NCBI RefSeq assembly: GCF_003990975.1
Contig: NZ_RZJR01000003.1
Span: forward strand, 310,001-374,000
DNA from: Cohnella sp. AR92
Lineage (GTDB): Bacteria > Bacillota > Bacilli > Paenibacillales > Paenibacillaceae
Direction of reading: 5' to 3'
DNA: 64,000 bases
Part shown: in pieces, positions 25,614 to 33,987 of the stretch
How positions within the stretch are numbered: the first letter of the stretch is position 1
Layout of the letters: the number at the start of each line of letters is the position of its first letter
Translations under genes and position numbers: made by a program
Notes under the pieces: generated by a model
The model's input: the letters and a program-made list of their open reading frames with translations, nothing else
Told to the model about the DNA's origin: nothing
The model's database searches: none

Positions 25614-25973
25614 ATGGCAACGGCAGGTTCGTGCAAAGTGACTTTCCTTCCCGATAATCGAACCATAACGGTTAGGCCCGGCATATCGCTGCTGGAAGCT
25701 TCGCGCAAAGCGAACGTGGCGGTTCGAACCCGCTGCGGCGGAGTTGCGGGATGCTTGATGTGCAAGGTTCACGTCGATGAAGACTGCGCGACGCGGCTAA
25801 GCGTTCCGACGGTTCAGGAGCAGCGCAAGCTGGGGACGCTTCTGGAGAACGGAACGAGGCTCTCTTGCCAGGCGAAGGTTCGCGGAGACGTCGTCGTGAC
25901 GGTGCCCGAGGATCCGCTTAAGGCGGCCATAAGGCGCAGGCTCGCGGAGCAAGCGGAAGAAGATTTGTGGTGA
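25614..25973 (+). CDS. 2Fe-2S ferredoxin, second copy
   Basis: A 119-aa plant-type [2Fe-2S] ferredoxin. The ligands appear as C-x5-C-x2-C in RCGGVAGCLMC (about residues 42-51), and the final Cys in RLSCQAKV near 87. The C-terminus extends into a helical tail (about 95-119) absent from the first copy. It lies 29 bases after the other ferredoxin and 13 before the lipoprotein gene, so the three are probably one transcript. Confidence 0.87.
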   Translation: MATAGSCKVTFLPDNRTITVRPGISLLEASRKANVAVRTRCGGVAGCLMCKVHVDEDCATRLSVPTVQEQRKLGTLLENGTRLSCQAKVRGDVVVTVPEDPLKAAIRRRLAEQAEEDLW

Positions 25974-25986
25974 ACGCGGAGGGAAG

Positions 25987-26736
25987 ATGGGGTTGAAGAC
26001 GATCGCAGGAGCAAAAGCGAAAAGAATATCCGCCGCCATCGCGGTAATGGCGTCGGCCGCGCTGACATTATCGGGCTGCATGTATCCGGAGGAGCAAACT
26101 CCCGGCAACAGCTCGTCCGCCCGGCAGGCGGTCTTGACGGTTCAGGACGCCGTGGATCAATTCCAGCAGGGAACGGGCCTGCTTCCTATCGTCAGCGCGG
26201 ATGAGAGCGTTCCGAGGTACGAGAAGTTCAAGATCGATCTCGCCAAGCTGAAGCGGATGGATTATCTGGGCAGCATTCCGAAGGCAGCCTTCGAGAACGG
26301 CGGGAAGGATCAATTCCTGCTGCTGAACGAAGAGACGGATCCGGAGGTCAAGCTGCTCGACATTGTCGTCTACCAGAAGGCGGTCGACGTGCAGCGAAAG
26401 GTCGACGCTTACATGGATTCGCACGGCGGAGAAATTCCGGCCGGAGAGGAGCGTTATCCCGGCTTCTGGGCGCTCGATGCGGATGAGCTGGGCTCCAAGC
26501 TCGACGCGGTGAAGAGCATGTACTCGGGACAAAGCTTGGATTACATGGTCGACGAGAAAGGAGAGGTCTACCTGGATTATGCGCTCGATATCGCAACCGC
26601 CATCGGCAAGGCCGGCGCGGCTCCGGCGGCAGACGCGGATCTGCGAAGCTATCTCGTAGACGAATCCTATTACGTGCCGGTGAAGGCGCCCGAATATCGT
26701 TGGAAGGACGAGCAGCCGCTCGCCGTCGTATCCTGA
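25987..26736 (+). CDS. Lipoprotein, YphF-like
   Basis: A 249-aa exported lipoprotein: basic N-terminus, hydrophobic stretch and lipobox LSGC at about residue 35. The rest is soluble with no motif I recognise. It sits directly upstream of spoIVA, where Bacillus subtilis has yphF, a lipoprotein of unknown function; the name is by position and type. ATG follows GGAGGGAAG. A strong terminator ends it. Confidence 0.68.
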   Translation: MGLKTIAGAKAKRISAAIAVMASAALTLSGCMYPEEQTPGNSSSARQAVLTVQDAVDQFQQGTGLLPIVSADESVPRYEKFKIDLAKLKRMDYLGSIPKAAFENGGKDQFLLLNEETDPEVKLLDIVVYQKAVDVQRKVDAYMDSHGGEIPAGEERYPGFWALDADELGSKLDAVKSMYSGQSLDYMVDEKGEVYLDYALDIATAIGKAGAAPAADADLRSYLVDESYYVPVKAPEYRWKDEQPLAVVS

Positions 26737-26743
26737 GCAAACG

Positions 26744-26780
26744 AACCGCTCATCTCCTAGGGAGATGGGCGGTTATTTGT
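26744..26780 (+). terminator. Intrinsic terminator after the YphF-like gene
   Basis: Fourteen-base arms at 26744-26757 and 26761-26774 (one G-U pair) around a 3-base loop, followed by a T-rich stretch. Confidence 0.85.
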
Positions 26781-26789
26781 TTTATGCGA

Positions 26790-26815
26790 CATATGGGAGA
26801 AAGATCTCTCATATG
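26790..26815. repeat. Inverted repeat upstream of spoIVA
   Basis: CATATGGGAGA at 26790-26800 and TCTCTCATATG at 26805-26815 form an 11-bp inverted repeat with one mismatch and a 4-base loop. It is distinct from the terminator at 26744. It may be a protein-binding operator. Confidence 0.5.
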
Positions 26816-26859
26816 CTCTTGGGGTATGGAGGCGCGCGGAGGGTTAGGGACAATCTCTA

Positions 26860-26887
26860 ACATATTTATTAGGCTGCGTCATAATCC
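26860..26887 (+). promoter_or_regulatory. Candidate sigma-E promoter of spoIVA
   Basis: ACATATT at 26860-26866 and CATAATCC at 26880-26887 with a 13-base spacer resemble the sigma-E pattern (ATATT and CATAnnnT). spoIVA is a sigma-E gene in Bacillus subtilis. The match is imperfect. Confidence 0.4.
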
Positions 26888-26989
26888 GTTCAATCGGTCA
26901 TAGAATGATAGCAGTCCAAGTTCGTGTACGAGTTCCGTCGCGCTGACGGACCACGCAGGCTTCGCGATTACGAAGGGGAGGGAATCTCA

Positions 26990-28468
26990 TTGGAAAAAGT
27001 GGACATTTTCAAGGATATCGCCGAACGCACGGGCGGTGATATCTACCTCGGGGTCGTCGGCGCCGTCCGGACGGGCAAATCGACCTTCATCAAGCGGTTC
27101 GTCGAAACCGTTGTACTGCCAAATATTGCTCATGAGTCCGACCGGATTCGTGCAATCGATGAGCTGCCGCAGAGCGCGGCAGGTCGTACGATCATGACGA
27201 CGGAACCGAAGTTCGTGCCCAATAATGCCGTGCAGATCAAGGTGTCGGAAGGCCTGGAAGTCAACGTGCGGCTGGTCGACTGCGTCGGCTACGCCGTGGA
27301 AGGCGCCAAGGGCTACGAGGACGAGAACGGTCCCCGAATGATTTCGACTCCTTGGTTCGAGGACGCGATTCCGTTCCAGGAAGCGGCCGAGATCGGCACC
27401 CGCAAAGTCATTCAAGAGCATTCGACGCTCGGGGTCGTCGTGACGACGGACGGCACGATCGCGGAGATTCCGCGCAGCGCTTACGTCGTCGCCGAGGAGA
27501 GAGTCATTCAGGAGCTGAAGGAAGTCGGCAAGCCGTTCGTGCTGATCGTCAACTCGACTCGCCCGCGCGCCGAAGAGACGCTGGCGCTGCGCAACGATCT
27601 CGCCGCGAAATACGACATCCCGGTCATCGCGCTCAGCGTGGCGACAATGGGCGAAGAAGAAGTCATGAGCGTGCTGCGCGAGGTGCTCTACGAGTTCCCT
27701 GTTCACGAAGTCAACGTCAATCTCCCGAGCTGGGTCATGGTGCTGAACGAACGCCACTGGCTGCGTTCCAGCTACGAGAACTCGGTTAGGGATACGGTGA
27801 AGGATATTCGCCGCCTGAGAGACGTCGATCGCGTGGTCTCGAACTTCCTCGAATACGAATTCATCGCGAGAGCCGGGCTTAGCGGCATGAATATGGGGCA
27901 AGGCGTCGCCGAGATCGACCTGTACGCTCCGGATGAGCTGTACGACCGGATTCTGCAGGAGGTCGTCGGGACGGAGATTCGCGGCAAGGATCATCTGCTG
28001 CAGATGATGCAGGAGTTCGCTCATGCGAAACGGGAGTACGATCGCTTCGCGGAAGCTCTCGAGATGGTCAAGACGACCGGCTACGGCGTCGCGGCGCCAT
28101 CCCTGACGGAGATGGTGCTCGACGAACCGGAGCTGATCCGCCAAGGCTCCCGGTTCGGCGTCCGGCTCAAGGCGACGGCTCCGTCGATCCATATGATCCG
28201 TGTAGACGTGGAGTCCGAGTTCGCTCCGATCATCGGAACGGAGAAGCAGAGCGAGGAGCTCGTCCGCTACCTCATGCAGGACTTCGAGAAGGATCCGATC
28301 AAGATTTGGGAGTCCGATATTTTCGGCCGGTCGCTCCATTCGATCGTGCGGGAGGGCATCCAGGGCAAGATCGCGATGATGCCGGACAATGCCCGCTACA
28401 AGCTGCAGGAAACGCTCGGACGCATCATCAACGAAGGCTCCGGCGGCTTGATCGCTATCATCCTCTAA
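26990..28468 (+). CDS. spoIVA: Spore coat morphogenetic ATPase SpoIVA
   Basis: SpoIVA coats the forespore outer membrane and, using ATP hydrolysis, polymerises into the basement layer of the spore coat. The start is TTG 26990 with GGGGAGGG upstream, giving MEKVDIFKDIAERTGGDIYL, the same N-terminus and the same 492-aa length as the Bacillus subtilis protein. The Walker A is GAVRTGKST (about 23-31); sensor and Walker B regions (TMTTEPKF-like and LVDCVGY) follow. The end GGLIAIIL matches the membrane-targeting C-terminus. The longer frame from 26924 is rejected. Confidence 0.97.
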   Translation: MEKVDIFKDIAERTGGDIYLGVVGAVRTGKSTFIKRFVETVVLPNIAHESDRIRAIDELPQSAAGRTIMTTEPKFVPNNAVQIKVSEGLEVNVRLVDCVGYAVEGAKGYEDENGPRMISTPWFEDAIPFQEAAEIGTRKVIQEHSTLGVVVTTDGTIAEIPRSAYVVAEERVIQELKEVGKPFVLIVNSTRPRAEETLALRNDLAAKYDIPVIALSVATMGEEEVMSVLREVLYEFPVHEVNVNLPSWVMVLNERHWLRSSYENSVRDTVKDIRRLRDVDRVVSNFLEYEFIARAGLSGMNMGQGVAEIDLYAPDELYDRILQEVVGTEIRGKDHLLQMMQEFAHAKREYDRFAEALEMVKTTGYGVAAPSLTEMVLDEPELIRQGSRFGVRLKATAPSIHMIRVDVESEFAPIIGTEKQSEELVRYLMQDFEKDPIKIWESDIFGRSLHSIVREGIQGKIAMMPDNARYKLQETLGRIINEGSGGLIAIIL

Positions 28469-28490
28469 GTCATGAGCTCTAAGTCATGAT

Positions 28491-28543
28491 AGGAATGTTT
28501 CCTGGGCAAGCGAATGCTTGCTCAGGGGCATTCCTATTTTTTT
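28491..28543 (+). terminator. Intrinsic terminator after spoIVA
   Basis: AGGAATG at 28491-28497 pairs with CATTCCT at 28529-28535, and CCTGgGCAAGC with GCTTGCtCAGG inside, followed by a T7 run. A near-exact direct repeat (TCTAAGTCATGA) lies just before it, overlapping the spoIVA stop. Confidence 0.88.
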
Positions 28544-28614
28544 GATGTTTGAGTTCACAAACAGGCAGGGGAATGTTGGAGGAGAGCGAAATCGAACGTT
28601 CAGGGGGCGGTATA

Positions 28615-28962
28615 ATGAAGCGGGCGGAAACGATCGGAAACCTGTTTGGACTGGCCGGCGCGGTTTGGCTTGCGATTGAAGGAGGGCTTCAAGCCAATGG
28701 GCACGGAGCGGGAACTAGCGAGTACCATAATGGCGCGATCGAGCTAAGGCATGGTCTCCTCTTCGCGGCGTTCTTCCTGATTACCTGGGGCCTTATGAAG
28801 AAAGGACTTTGGAAAACCTGTGTCTTCATTGGCATTCTTAGCACGGGATTTTCTGTCCTTGGGCTATTCAGTATTGGTCCATACCTGATCTGGGGATCGC
28901 TATTCGTTCTAGGGTTCAGTTCAATAAAGGCGATGAAATCTAGCATGCACGGGGAGCGATAA
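28615..28962 (+). CDS. Four-helix membrane protein, hypothetical
   Basis: A 115-aa protein with four membrane helices and short loops. I do not recognise the family. ATG 28615 follows AGGGGGCGG; an in-frame ATG at 28573 is an alternative. It lies between spoIVA and the ABC transporter and is visibly richer in A/T toward its end than the core genes around it. It could be part of an insertion at this site. Confidence 0.6.
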   Translation: MKRAETIGNLFGLAGAVWLAIEGGLQANGHGAGTSEYHNGAIELRHGLLFAAFFLITWGLMKKGLWKTCVFIGILSTGFSVLGLFSIGPYLIWGSLFVLGFSSIKAMKSSMHGER

Positions 28963-29050
28963 ATTCAAGACTAAGCGAGAATTTCGTGTACTGGCAAACC
29001 AACCGAAATGATAGAGGAAGCTAAACGCAAAAGTCAATTCGACAAAACAA

Positions 29051-29079
29051 TTGTGATTTCGACACTTTTATCCTACAAT
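29051..29079 (+). promoter_or_regulatory. Upstream promoter of the sugar ABC operon
   Basis: TTGTGA at 29051-29056 and TACAAT at 29074-29079, spacer 17 bases. Confidence 0.5.
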
Positions 29080-29120
29080 GTACTTTGGCGCGGTAAATCG
29101 ATTAAATTATATAAATCCAA

Positions 29121-29166
29121 TTGACATAGTTGGTTATGTAGGTTTATATTAACTTTAAGCTTAATA
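29121..29166 (+). promoter_or_regulatory. Main promoter and possible operator of the sugar ABC operon
   Basis: TTGACA at 29121-29126 and TATATT at 29145-29150, spacer 18 bases. Just downstream, TATTAA at 29147-29152 and TTAATA at 29161-29166 form a 20-base dyad around TTAAGCTTAA. It covers the expected transcription start, as a repressor site would. Confidence 0.6.
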
Positions 29167-29197
29167 GGCAAGCATTTAAGATTAGGAGGCAACAGAA

Positions 29198-30343
29198 ATG
29201 ATTAGACAGAGAAAATGGGGAGTCTTGTTTACGCTGGCGATGGCATTGGTGCTGGTACTGAGCGCTTGCGGCAACAAGAACAACAATAACGGATCGGCGA
29301 GCGAATCCGCTTCGCCGTCGGCGTCCGCTACTTCGACCGAATCGGCTTCGCCGGCCGCATCCGCGGATCCTTCCGTGGAAGCCCTGAAGGGCAAGAAGAT
29401 CGCTTTGGTTATGCAATTCAACACGGGCACGTTCTCCGCTCAATACATCGACGGCGTCAAGAAGCAAGTCGAGAAGTACGGCGGCAAGGTAACGGTGTTC
29501 GCTTCCGAGAACGATCTGAGCAAGATGTCCTCCAACCTGGATGCGGCTATTAATCAGAAGTTCGACGGCATCCTGATCGACCACGGCAACGCCGCTGCGT
29601 TGACGGCGGGCGTCAACAGAGCGAAGCAAGCCGGCATCCCGGTTGTCGCTTTCGACGCCGCGCTCGGCATCGACGGCGTAACGGACCTGTCGCAGAACGA
29701 CCAGAAAATGGCGGAGCAGACGCTCGAGCAGCTCGCTAAGGATGCCGGCGGCAAGGGCAATATCGTTAAGGTATGGGTAGCCGGCTTCGCGCCGATGGAA
29801 CGCCGCCAAGAATCCTACGCCGCCTTCCAAGCGAAGTACCCGGACATCAAGGAGATCACTTCCTTCGGCGACGCGAGCAACCCGCAATTGGACGCTCAGA
29901 CGAAGATGGAAGCCATCCTGAAGCAATACCCGGAGAAAGGCAGCATCACGGCGGTATGGGCGGCTTGGGACGAATTCGCGAAGGGCGCTGCCAACGCGAT
30001 CAAGCAAGCGGGCCGCGACGAGATCAAGGTATACGGCATCGACATGAGCGACGAGGATCTGACGATGATCCAAGACGCGACGAGCCCATGGATCGCCTCC
30101 GCGGCGGTTGACCCGACGACGATCGGTACGGTTCATGTCCGTTACTTGTATCAAGCGCTGCACGGCGACGCGGTCGAGCCTGCCGTACAGATCGACTCCG
30201 TCTACGTAAGCCGCGACGCTCTGCCGACGGACAAGAAAGTAACGACGGCCGACCTGTCTCAATACGTTCCCGGCTGGGGCGAGAGCGACCAAGGCAACAC
30301 GGATTACCTGAAAGCACTTGAAGCGGCTGTCGGAGCGAAGTAA
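29198..30343 (+). CDS. Sugar ABC transporter substrate-binding lipoprotein
   Basis: This is the extracellular binding protein of a CUT2 (ribose/galactose type) importer. It has a signal peptide with lipobox LSAC at about residue 25, then a Ser/Ala/Thr-rich linker (about 30-58), then a periplasmic-binding-protein type 1 fold of two lobes. Residues such as GTFSAQYIDGVKKQ and VWAAWDEFAKGAANAIKQAG fit the family. It has 381 aa. It is the first gene of a complete binding protein-ATPase-permease set. The sugar is not known; simple sugars, polyols or autoinducer-type furanoses are possible. Confidence 0.88.
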   Translation: MIRQRKWGVLFTLAMALVLVLSACGNKNNNNGSASESASPSASATSTESASPAASADPSVEALKGKKIALVMQFNTGTFSAQYIDGVKKQVEKYGGKVTVFASENDLSKMSSNLDAAINQKFDGILIDHGNAAALTAGVNRAKQAGIPVVAFDAALGIDGVTDLSQNDQKMAEQTLEQLAKDAGGKGNIVKVWVAGFAPMERRQESYAAFQAKYPDIKEITSFGDASNPQLDAQTKMEAILKQYPEKGSITAVWAAWDEFAKGAANAIKQAGRDEIKVYGIDMSDEDLTMIQDATSPWIASAAVDPTTIGTVHVRYLYQALHGDAVEPAVQIDSVYVSRDALPTDKKVTTADLSQYVPGWGESDQGNTDYLKALEAAVGAK

Positions 30344-30438
30344 GCAGGAAATTCGATTCGGCGGTTGGGTTACGGCGCGGGCTTATAACCGCGCCGTTTC
30401 CTGCTGTCTATAGCAATCTGCCAACAAAGGACGTGATC

Positions 30439-31959
30439 TTGCGAATGGAAAAGAAGGCATTGCTCGAGATGTCGGGAATCAATAAATCGTTCTCCGGCGT
30501 CAAAGCGCTGCACGATGCGGAATTCACGGTTCGCGCAGGAGAGATTCATGCGCTGCTCGGCGCCAACGGCGCGGGCAAAAGCACGTTGATGAAGATATTG
30601 TCCGGAGCTTACGAAGCCGACGAAGGATCGGTTCGCATCGAAGGCCGGGAGCTGGCGCTGCGATCTCCCGCCGATGCGAAAGAAGCCGGCATCCATTGCG
30701 TCTATCAGGAAGTGGACACCTCGCTTGTCGCGCAGCTGTCGGTTGCGGAGAATATCTTCCTGGATCGTCTTGCGACGGCGAAGCATCGGGCATGGGTGAA
30801 GTGGGGCCATCTCTACGAAGAAGCGGAGAAGCTGATCGCGGATCTTGGGCTTAGCGTTCCCGTTCGCAAGAAAGCGGCGGACTTGACGCTTGCGGAGAAG
30901 CAGATGGTGCTGATCGCTCGCGTGATGGCCAACGAAGCGAAGGTCGTTGTTTTCGACGAACCGACCGCGCCCCTTAGCATTGAAGAAACCGAGCAGCTGT
31001 TCCGGATTATGGACAAGCTGAAGAGCTCCGGAATCGGCCTCGTGTTCATCTCGCACCGGCTGCATGAAGTGTTCCAGATCTGCGACCGGGCAACCGTCAT
31101 GCGCGACGGCCGGATGATACTGACCGAGCCGACCTCTGCCATCGATACCTCCGACATCATTCAGGCGATGCTCGGAAGAAGCCTGGACGACGAATACCCG
31201 AAGCGGGAAGTTCCGATCGGAGAGGTCGTGCTGTCCGCCAAGGACCTGGCGCTCGGCTCTCGCGTAAGAGGCGTCGATCTCGAGGTGCGGCGGGGGGAGA
31301 TCGTTGCGGTCGTCGGCCTTGTCGGGGCCGGAAAGACCGAGCTGTCCCGCTTGCTCTTCGGAGCGGACAAAGCCGATCGCGGAACGGTGACGATCGCCGG
31401 CAGGAGAGCGAACTTGAAAGCTCCCGCAAGCGCCGTCGATTCCGGCATCGTTCTCGTTCCGGAAGAACGGCGCAAGGAAGGCATTCTCGTCGGGGAGTCG
31501 GTTCTTCATAACCTGAGCGTACCGATTCTGGGCAAGCTCAGCAGCTGGGGCTTTCTCTCCGGGACGAGGGAGAAGGACAATGCCGCGGGCGTCATCGGGA
31601 AGCTGGGGATCAAGACGTCTTCCTCCAATCAGCTGACCGGCTTCCTTAGCGGCGGCAACCAGCAGAAGGTCGCCATCGGCAAGTGGCTCAACACGAACGC
31701 AGACGTATTCGTGCTCGACGAGCCGACCAAAGGCGTCGATATCGGGGCCAAACGCGACATTTTCTCCATCATCGGGGAGCTTGCGGAGCAGGGGAAGGGC
31801 ATTCTGTATTTGACCTGCGAATTCACCGAAGCTCTCGGCCTTGCCGACCGCATTCTCGTCATGTGCGACGGCCGAATCGTCAAACAATTCCTTCGCGGCG
31901 ATGCCACGCAGGAGAATCTGTTATACTACGCTAGCGCCGGACAGGAGGAATTAGCTTGA
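30439..31959 (+). CDS. Sugar ABC transporter ATP-binding protein (RbsA/MglA type)
   Basis: A double ATPase of the CUT2 class that powers sugar import. The first half has Walker A GANGAGKST (about 40) and a degenerate signature LTLAEKQMV. Its Walker B region is VVVFDEPTAPL. The second half has GLVGAGKTE, a full signature LSGGNQQKV and VFVLDEPTKGVD. The asymmetry is normal for this family. It has about 506 aa. TTG 30439 has AAAGG eight bases upstream; ATG 30445 is the alternative. It overlaps the permease start by four bases. Confidence 0.9.
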   Translation: MRMEKKALLEMSGINKSFSGVKALHDAEFTVRAGEIHALLGANGAGKSTLMKILSGAYEADEGSVRIEGRELALRSPADAKEAGIHCVYQEVDTSLVAQLSVAENIFLDRLATAKHRAWVKWGHLYEEAEKLIADLGLSVPVRKKAADLTLAEKQMVLIARVMANEAKVVVFDEPTAPLSIEETEQLFRIMDKLKSSGIGLVFISHRLHEVFQICDRATVMRDGRMILTEPTSAIDTSDIIQAMLGRSLDDEYPKREVPIGEVVLSAKDLALGSRVRGVDLEVRRGEIVAVVGLVGAGKTELSRLLFGADKADRGTVTIAGRRANLKAPASAVDSGIVLVPEERRKEGILVGESVLHNLSVPILGKLSSWGFLSGTREKDNAAGVIGKLGIKTSSSNQLTGFLSGGNQQKVAIGKWLNTNADVFVLDEPTKGVDIGAKRDIFSIIGELAEQGKGILYLTCEFTEALGLADRILVMCDGRIVKQFLRGDATQENLLYYASAGQEELA

Positions 31960-32942
31960 ATAAGTTGATGCAGTTCACATATAAGTATGGAGCTCTCATT
32001 TTTATCGGGGCCGTTATTTTGTTCTTCTCCCTGTACAGCCAGTATTTCTTCACGTACAACAACCTGACCGATATTCTTCGTTCCATCTCCATCGTGACGT
32101 TCGTCGCTCTTGGCGTGACGATCTCGCTGACGGTCGACGGCTTCGATCTCTCCGTCGGCTCTACCGTGTCGCTGTCAACGGTGGTGACGGCTACGATGAT
32201 GGTCTGGTTCGAGATGCCTCTGATCGTCGTGATCATCGTTCCGCTGGTCGTGGGAGCTCTCGTCGGTCTGATCAACTCGTTCTTGATCGTCAAGATCCGG
32301 ATTCCCGACATGCTGGCCACGCTGGCCGTCATGTACATCATCAGCGGCGTGCACAAGACTTACACGAAGGGCTACGCGGTCTATAACAACATGCCGATGT
32401 CGGACGGATCGACGGCGCCGGGCGCCTTCTACGAGAAATTCCTCTGGATCGGGCAAGGCAAGCTGCTCGGCGTGCCGTTCCCCGTCATTCTGATGCTGAT
32501 CGCCGTCATTGCGACTCATTTGTTCTTCAAGAACACTCGTTGGGGCCGCCAGATGATCATGACCGGCGGGAACGAAGAAGCGGCTCGTCTGTCGGGCCTT
32601 AAAGTCAAACGCGTTCGCACCTACGCCTACATCGCTTCCGGAGTCATGGCGGCGATCGGCGGCATTATCTTCGCGGCGCGCGTCGGCTCCGGCCAGGTGG
32701 ATGCCGGTTCGCCGCTGTTGATGGAGGCTGTTGCCTCGGTGTTCGTCGGTTATTCCGTGCTCGGCGCGGGACGGCCCAACGTGATCGGAACCTTCTTCGG
32801 CGCCGTGCTGATCGGGGTTCTTGTCAACGGCTTGACGATGCTTCACGCCCAGTATTACGTGAACGATATCGTCAAGGGAGGAGTGCTCGTTCTCGCGCTT
32901 GCCGTTACTTTCATGAACAGCCATCGCAAAAAAACGTCTTGA
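31956..32942 (+). CDS. Sugar ABC transporter permease (RbsC type)
   Basis: The membrane subunit of the CUT2 importer, about eight to ten helices in 328 aa. It has the family segment GxNEEAARLSGLKVKRVR, which contacts the ATPase, and the conserved helix GRPNVIGTFFGAVLIGVLVNGL. The start is TTG after GGAGGAA, overlapping the ATPase stop. No regulator or sugar catabolic gene follows; the next gene is hup. Confidence 0.9.
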   Translation: MNKLMQFTYKYGALIFIGAVILFFSLYSQYFFTYNNLTDILRSISIVTFVALGVTISLTVDGFDLSVGSTVSLSTVVTATMMVWFEMPLIVVIIVPLVVGALVGLINSFLIVKIRIPDMLATLAVMYIISGVHKTYTKGYAVYNNMPMSDGSTAPGAFYEKFLWIGQGKLLGVPFPVILMLIAVIATHLFFKNTRWGRQMIMTGGNEEAARLSGLKVKRVRTYAYIASGVMAAIGGIIFAARVGSGQVDAGSPLLMEAVASVFVGYSVLGAGRPNVIGTFFGAVLIGVLVNGLTMLHAQYYVNDIVKGGVLVLALAVTFMNSHRKKTS

Positions 32943-32977
32943 TTCCGGTTCGCGAGGGGCGGAATCCCCGGCCCCGC

Positions 32978-33007
32978 TTGAAACGGCAAGCCCTCTCTGT
33001 GTATAAT
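32978..33007 (+). promoter_or_regulatory. hup promoter
   Basis: TTGAAA at 32978-32983 and TATAAT at 33002-33007, spacer 18 bases. The following 5' leader has GTTAAACAGTTAAC, an imperfect dyad. Confidence 0.65.
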
Positions 33008-33065
33008 TTCTGTTGAAACGGTTAAACAGTTAACACGCCAGTTTCCACCCAGGGAGGTGAATGTC

Positions 33066-33338
33066 ATGAACAAGACTGAATTGATCGCCAAAGTATCCGA
33101 ATTGACGGATCTGTCCAAGAAGGATGCGACCCAAGCGGTTGATGCCGTCTTTGACGTTATTTCCGAAGCTCTGCAGAACGGGGACAAGGTTCAACTCGTC
33201 GGCTTCGGCAACTTTGAAGTGAGAGAGCGCTCCGCGCGCAAAGGCCGCAATCCTCAAACAGGGGTTGAGATCGAGATCCCGGCCGGCAAGATTCCGGCTT
33301 TCAAGCCGGGCAAGGCGCTGAAGGAAGGCATTAAATAA
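33066..33338 (+). CDS. hup: DNA-binding protein HU
   Basis: HU is the small histone-like protein that bends and compacts DNA. It has the normal 90 aa, with the N-terminal helices and the DNA-contact arm [23 protein letters not shown] near residues 57-80. ATG 33066 follows GGGAGGTG. A 33057 GTG lies inside that site and is not used. It is a single gene with its own promoter, in the spoIVA-hup-mtrB order of Bacillus, interrupted here by the ABC transporter and a tRNA gene. Confidence 0.97.
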   Translation: MNKTELIAKVSELTDLSKKDATQAVDAVFDVISEALQNGDKVQLVGFGNFEVRERSARKGRNPQTGVEIEIPAGKIPAFKPGKALKEGIK

Positions 33339-33375
33339 AGCCTGACATTTGCTTTGTAATGTGAGGAAACAAGGA

Positions 33376-33405
33376 TTGCGAAGTTCTTCCAGCCTATGCT
33401 ATAAT
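33376..33405 (+). promoter_or_regulatory. Promoter of the tRNA-Pro gene
   Basis: TTGCGA at 33376-33381 and TATAAT at 33400-33405, spacer 18 bases, with the tRNA 5' end 19 bases further on. Confidence 0.65.
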
Positions 33406-33423
33406 CACTTTCGAACTTTGTTT

Positions 33424-33500
33424 CGGGGTATAGCGCAGCCTGGTAGCGCGCATCCTTGGGGTGGATGAGGCCGTGGGTTCGAATCCCGCTACTCCGACCA
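33424..33500 (+). tRNA. tRNA-Pro (anticodon GGG)
   Basis: A complete 77-nt cloverleaf. The acceptor CGGGGTA pairs with TACTCCG (one G-U) and has the C1-G72 pair typical of bacterial tRNA-Pro. The D stem is GCGC/GCGC and the anticodon stem CATCC/GGATG, with loop TTGGGGT, so the anticodon is GGG. The T stem is GTGGG/CCCGC around TTCGAAT. The 3' ACCA is encoded. Confidence 0.96.
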
Positions 33501-33543
33501 TTACATAAGCATAACGGACCTCTTAGCAGGCCGTTCCCGACAG

Positions 33544-33594
33544 AAGGGGCTGTTCCATTAAGGTCGATGAACCTAAGTGGAGCAGCCCTTTCCA
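33544..33594 (+). terminator. Terminator-like hairpin after tRNA-Pro
   Basis: Fourteen-base arms 33544-33557 and 33578-33591 pair with two G-U-type positions, with an inner AGGT/ACCT stem, ending in CCCTTTCC. The weak T run makes termination likely but not certain. Confidence 0.6.
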
Positions 33595-33651
33595 TTGACA
33601 GTCAGGCGCCGCTTCATTCATAGTGGAGATAGCAGGGAGGTGGACGACAAG

Positions 33652-33879
33652 ATGGAAGATTTGCCTTATAACGGAGAGTATATCGTCATTAAAGCGAAAG
33701 ACAACGGAGTGAACGTGATCGGGCTCACGCGCGGCAGCGACACCCGCTTCCACCATACGGAGAAGTTGGACCGCGGAGAGGTGATGATCGCCCAGTTCAC
33801 CGAGAAGACTTCGGCGATCAAGGTGAGAGGCAAGGCGACGATCCTGACGAAGTACGGCACGGTCGAGACCGACGACTGA
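33652..33879 (+). CDS. mtrB: Tryptophan RNA-binding attenuation protein (TRAP)
   Basis: TRAP is an 11-subunit ring that, when tryptophan is bound, wraps RNA carrying repeated (G/U)AG triplets and shuts down the trp genes. The 75-aa length equals that of the Bacillus subtilis protein, and the core [20 protein letters not shown] is nearly the same. The RNA-contact residues are kept as K38, K57 and R59 (K37, K56, R58 in Bacillus numbering). I use ATG 33652 after GGGAGG. A matching RNA target lies upstream of trpE at 43996-44038. folE, the usual neighbour, is absent. Confidence 0.96.
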   Translation: MEDLPYNGEYIVIKAKDNGVNVIGLTRGSDTRFHHTEKLDRGEVMIAQFTEKTSAIKVRGKATILTKYGTVETDD

Positions 33880-33987
33880 CAGGCAATTGACAAGCGGAGT
33901 TCCCAAGGAGGACAGGCGATGGCATAGCCTGCCTTTTTTCTTTGTACACTGATATAGAGAGGGCAAAGAAGATAAGGCGGGATAGCG

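Noticed and set aside
26924..26989. 22-residue extension of SpoIVA
   Set aside because: No ribosome site, and the TTG at 26990 reproduces the exact N-terminus and length of known SpoIVA.
26987..28339. 450-codon minus-strand frame opposite spoIVA
   Set aside because: It is the shadow of the highly conserved spoIVA coding sequence and has no family features.
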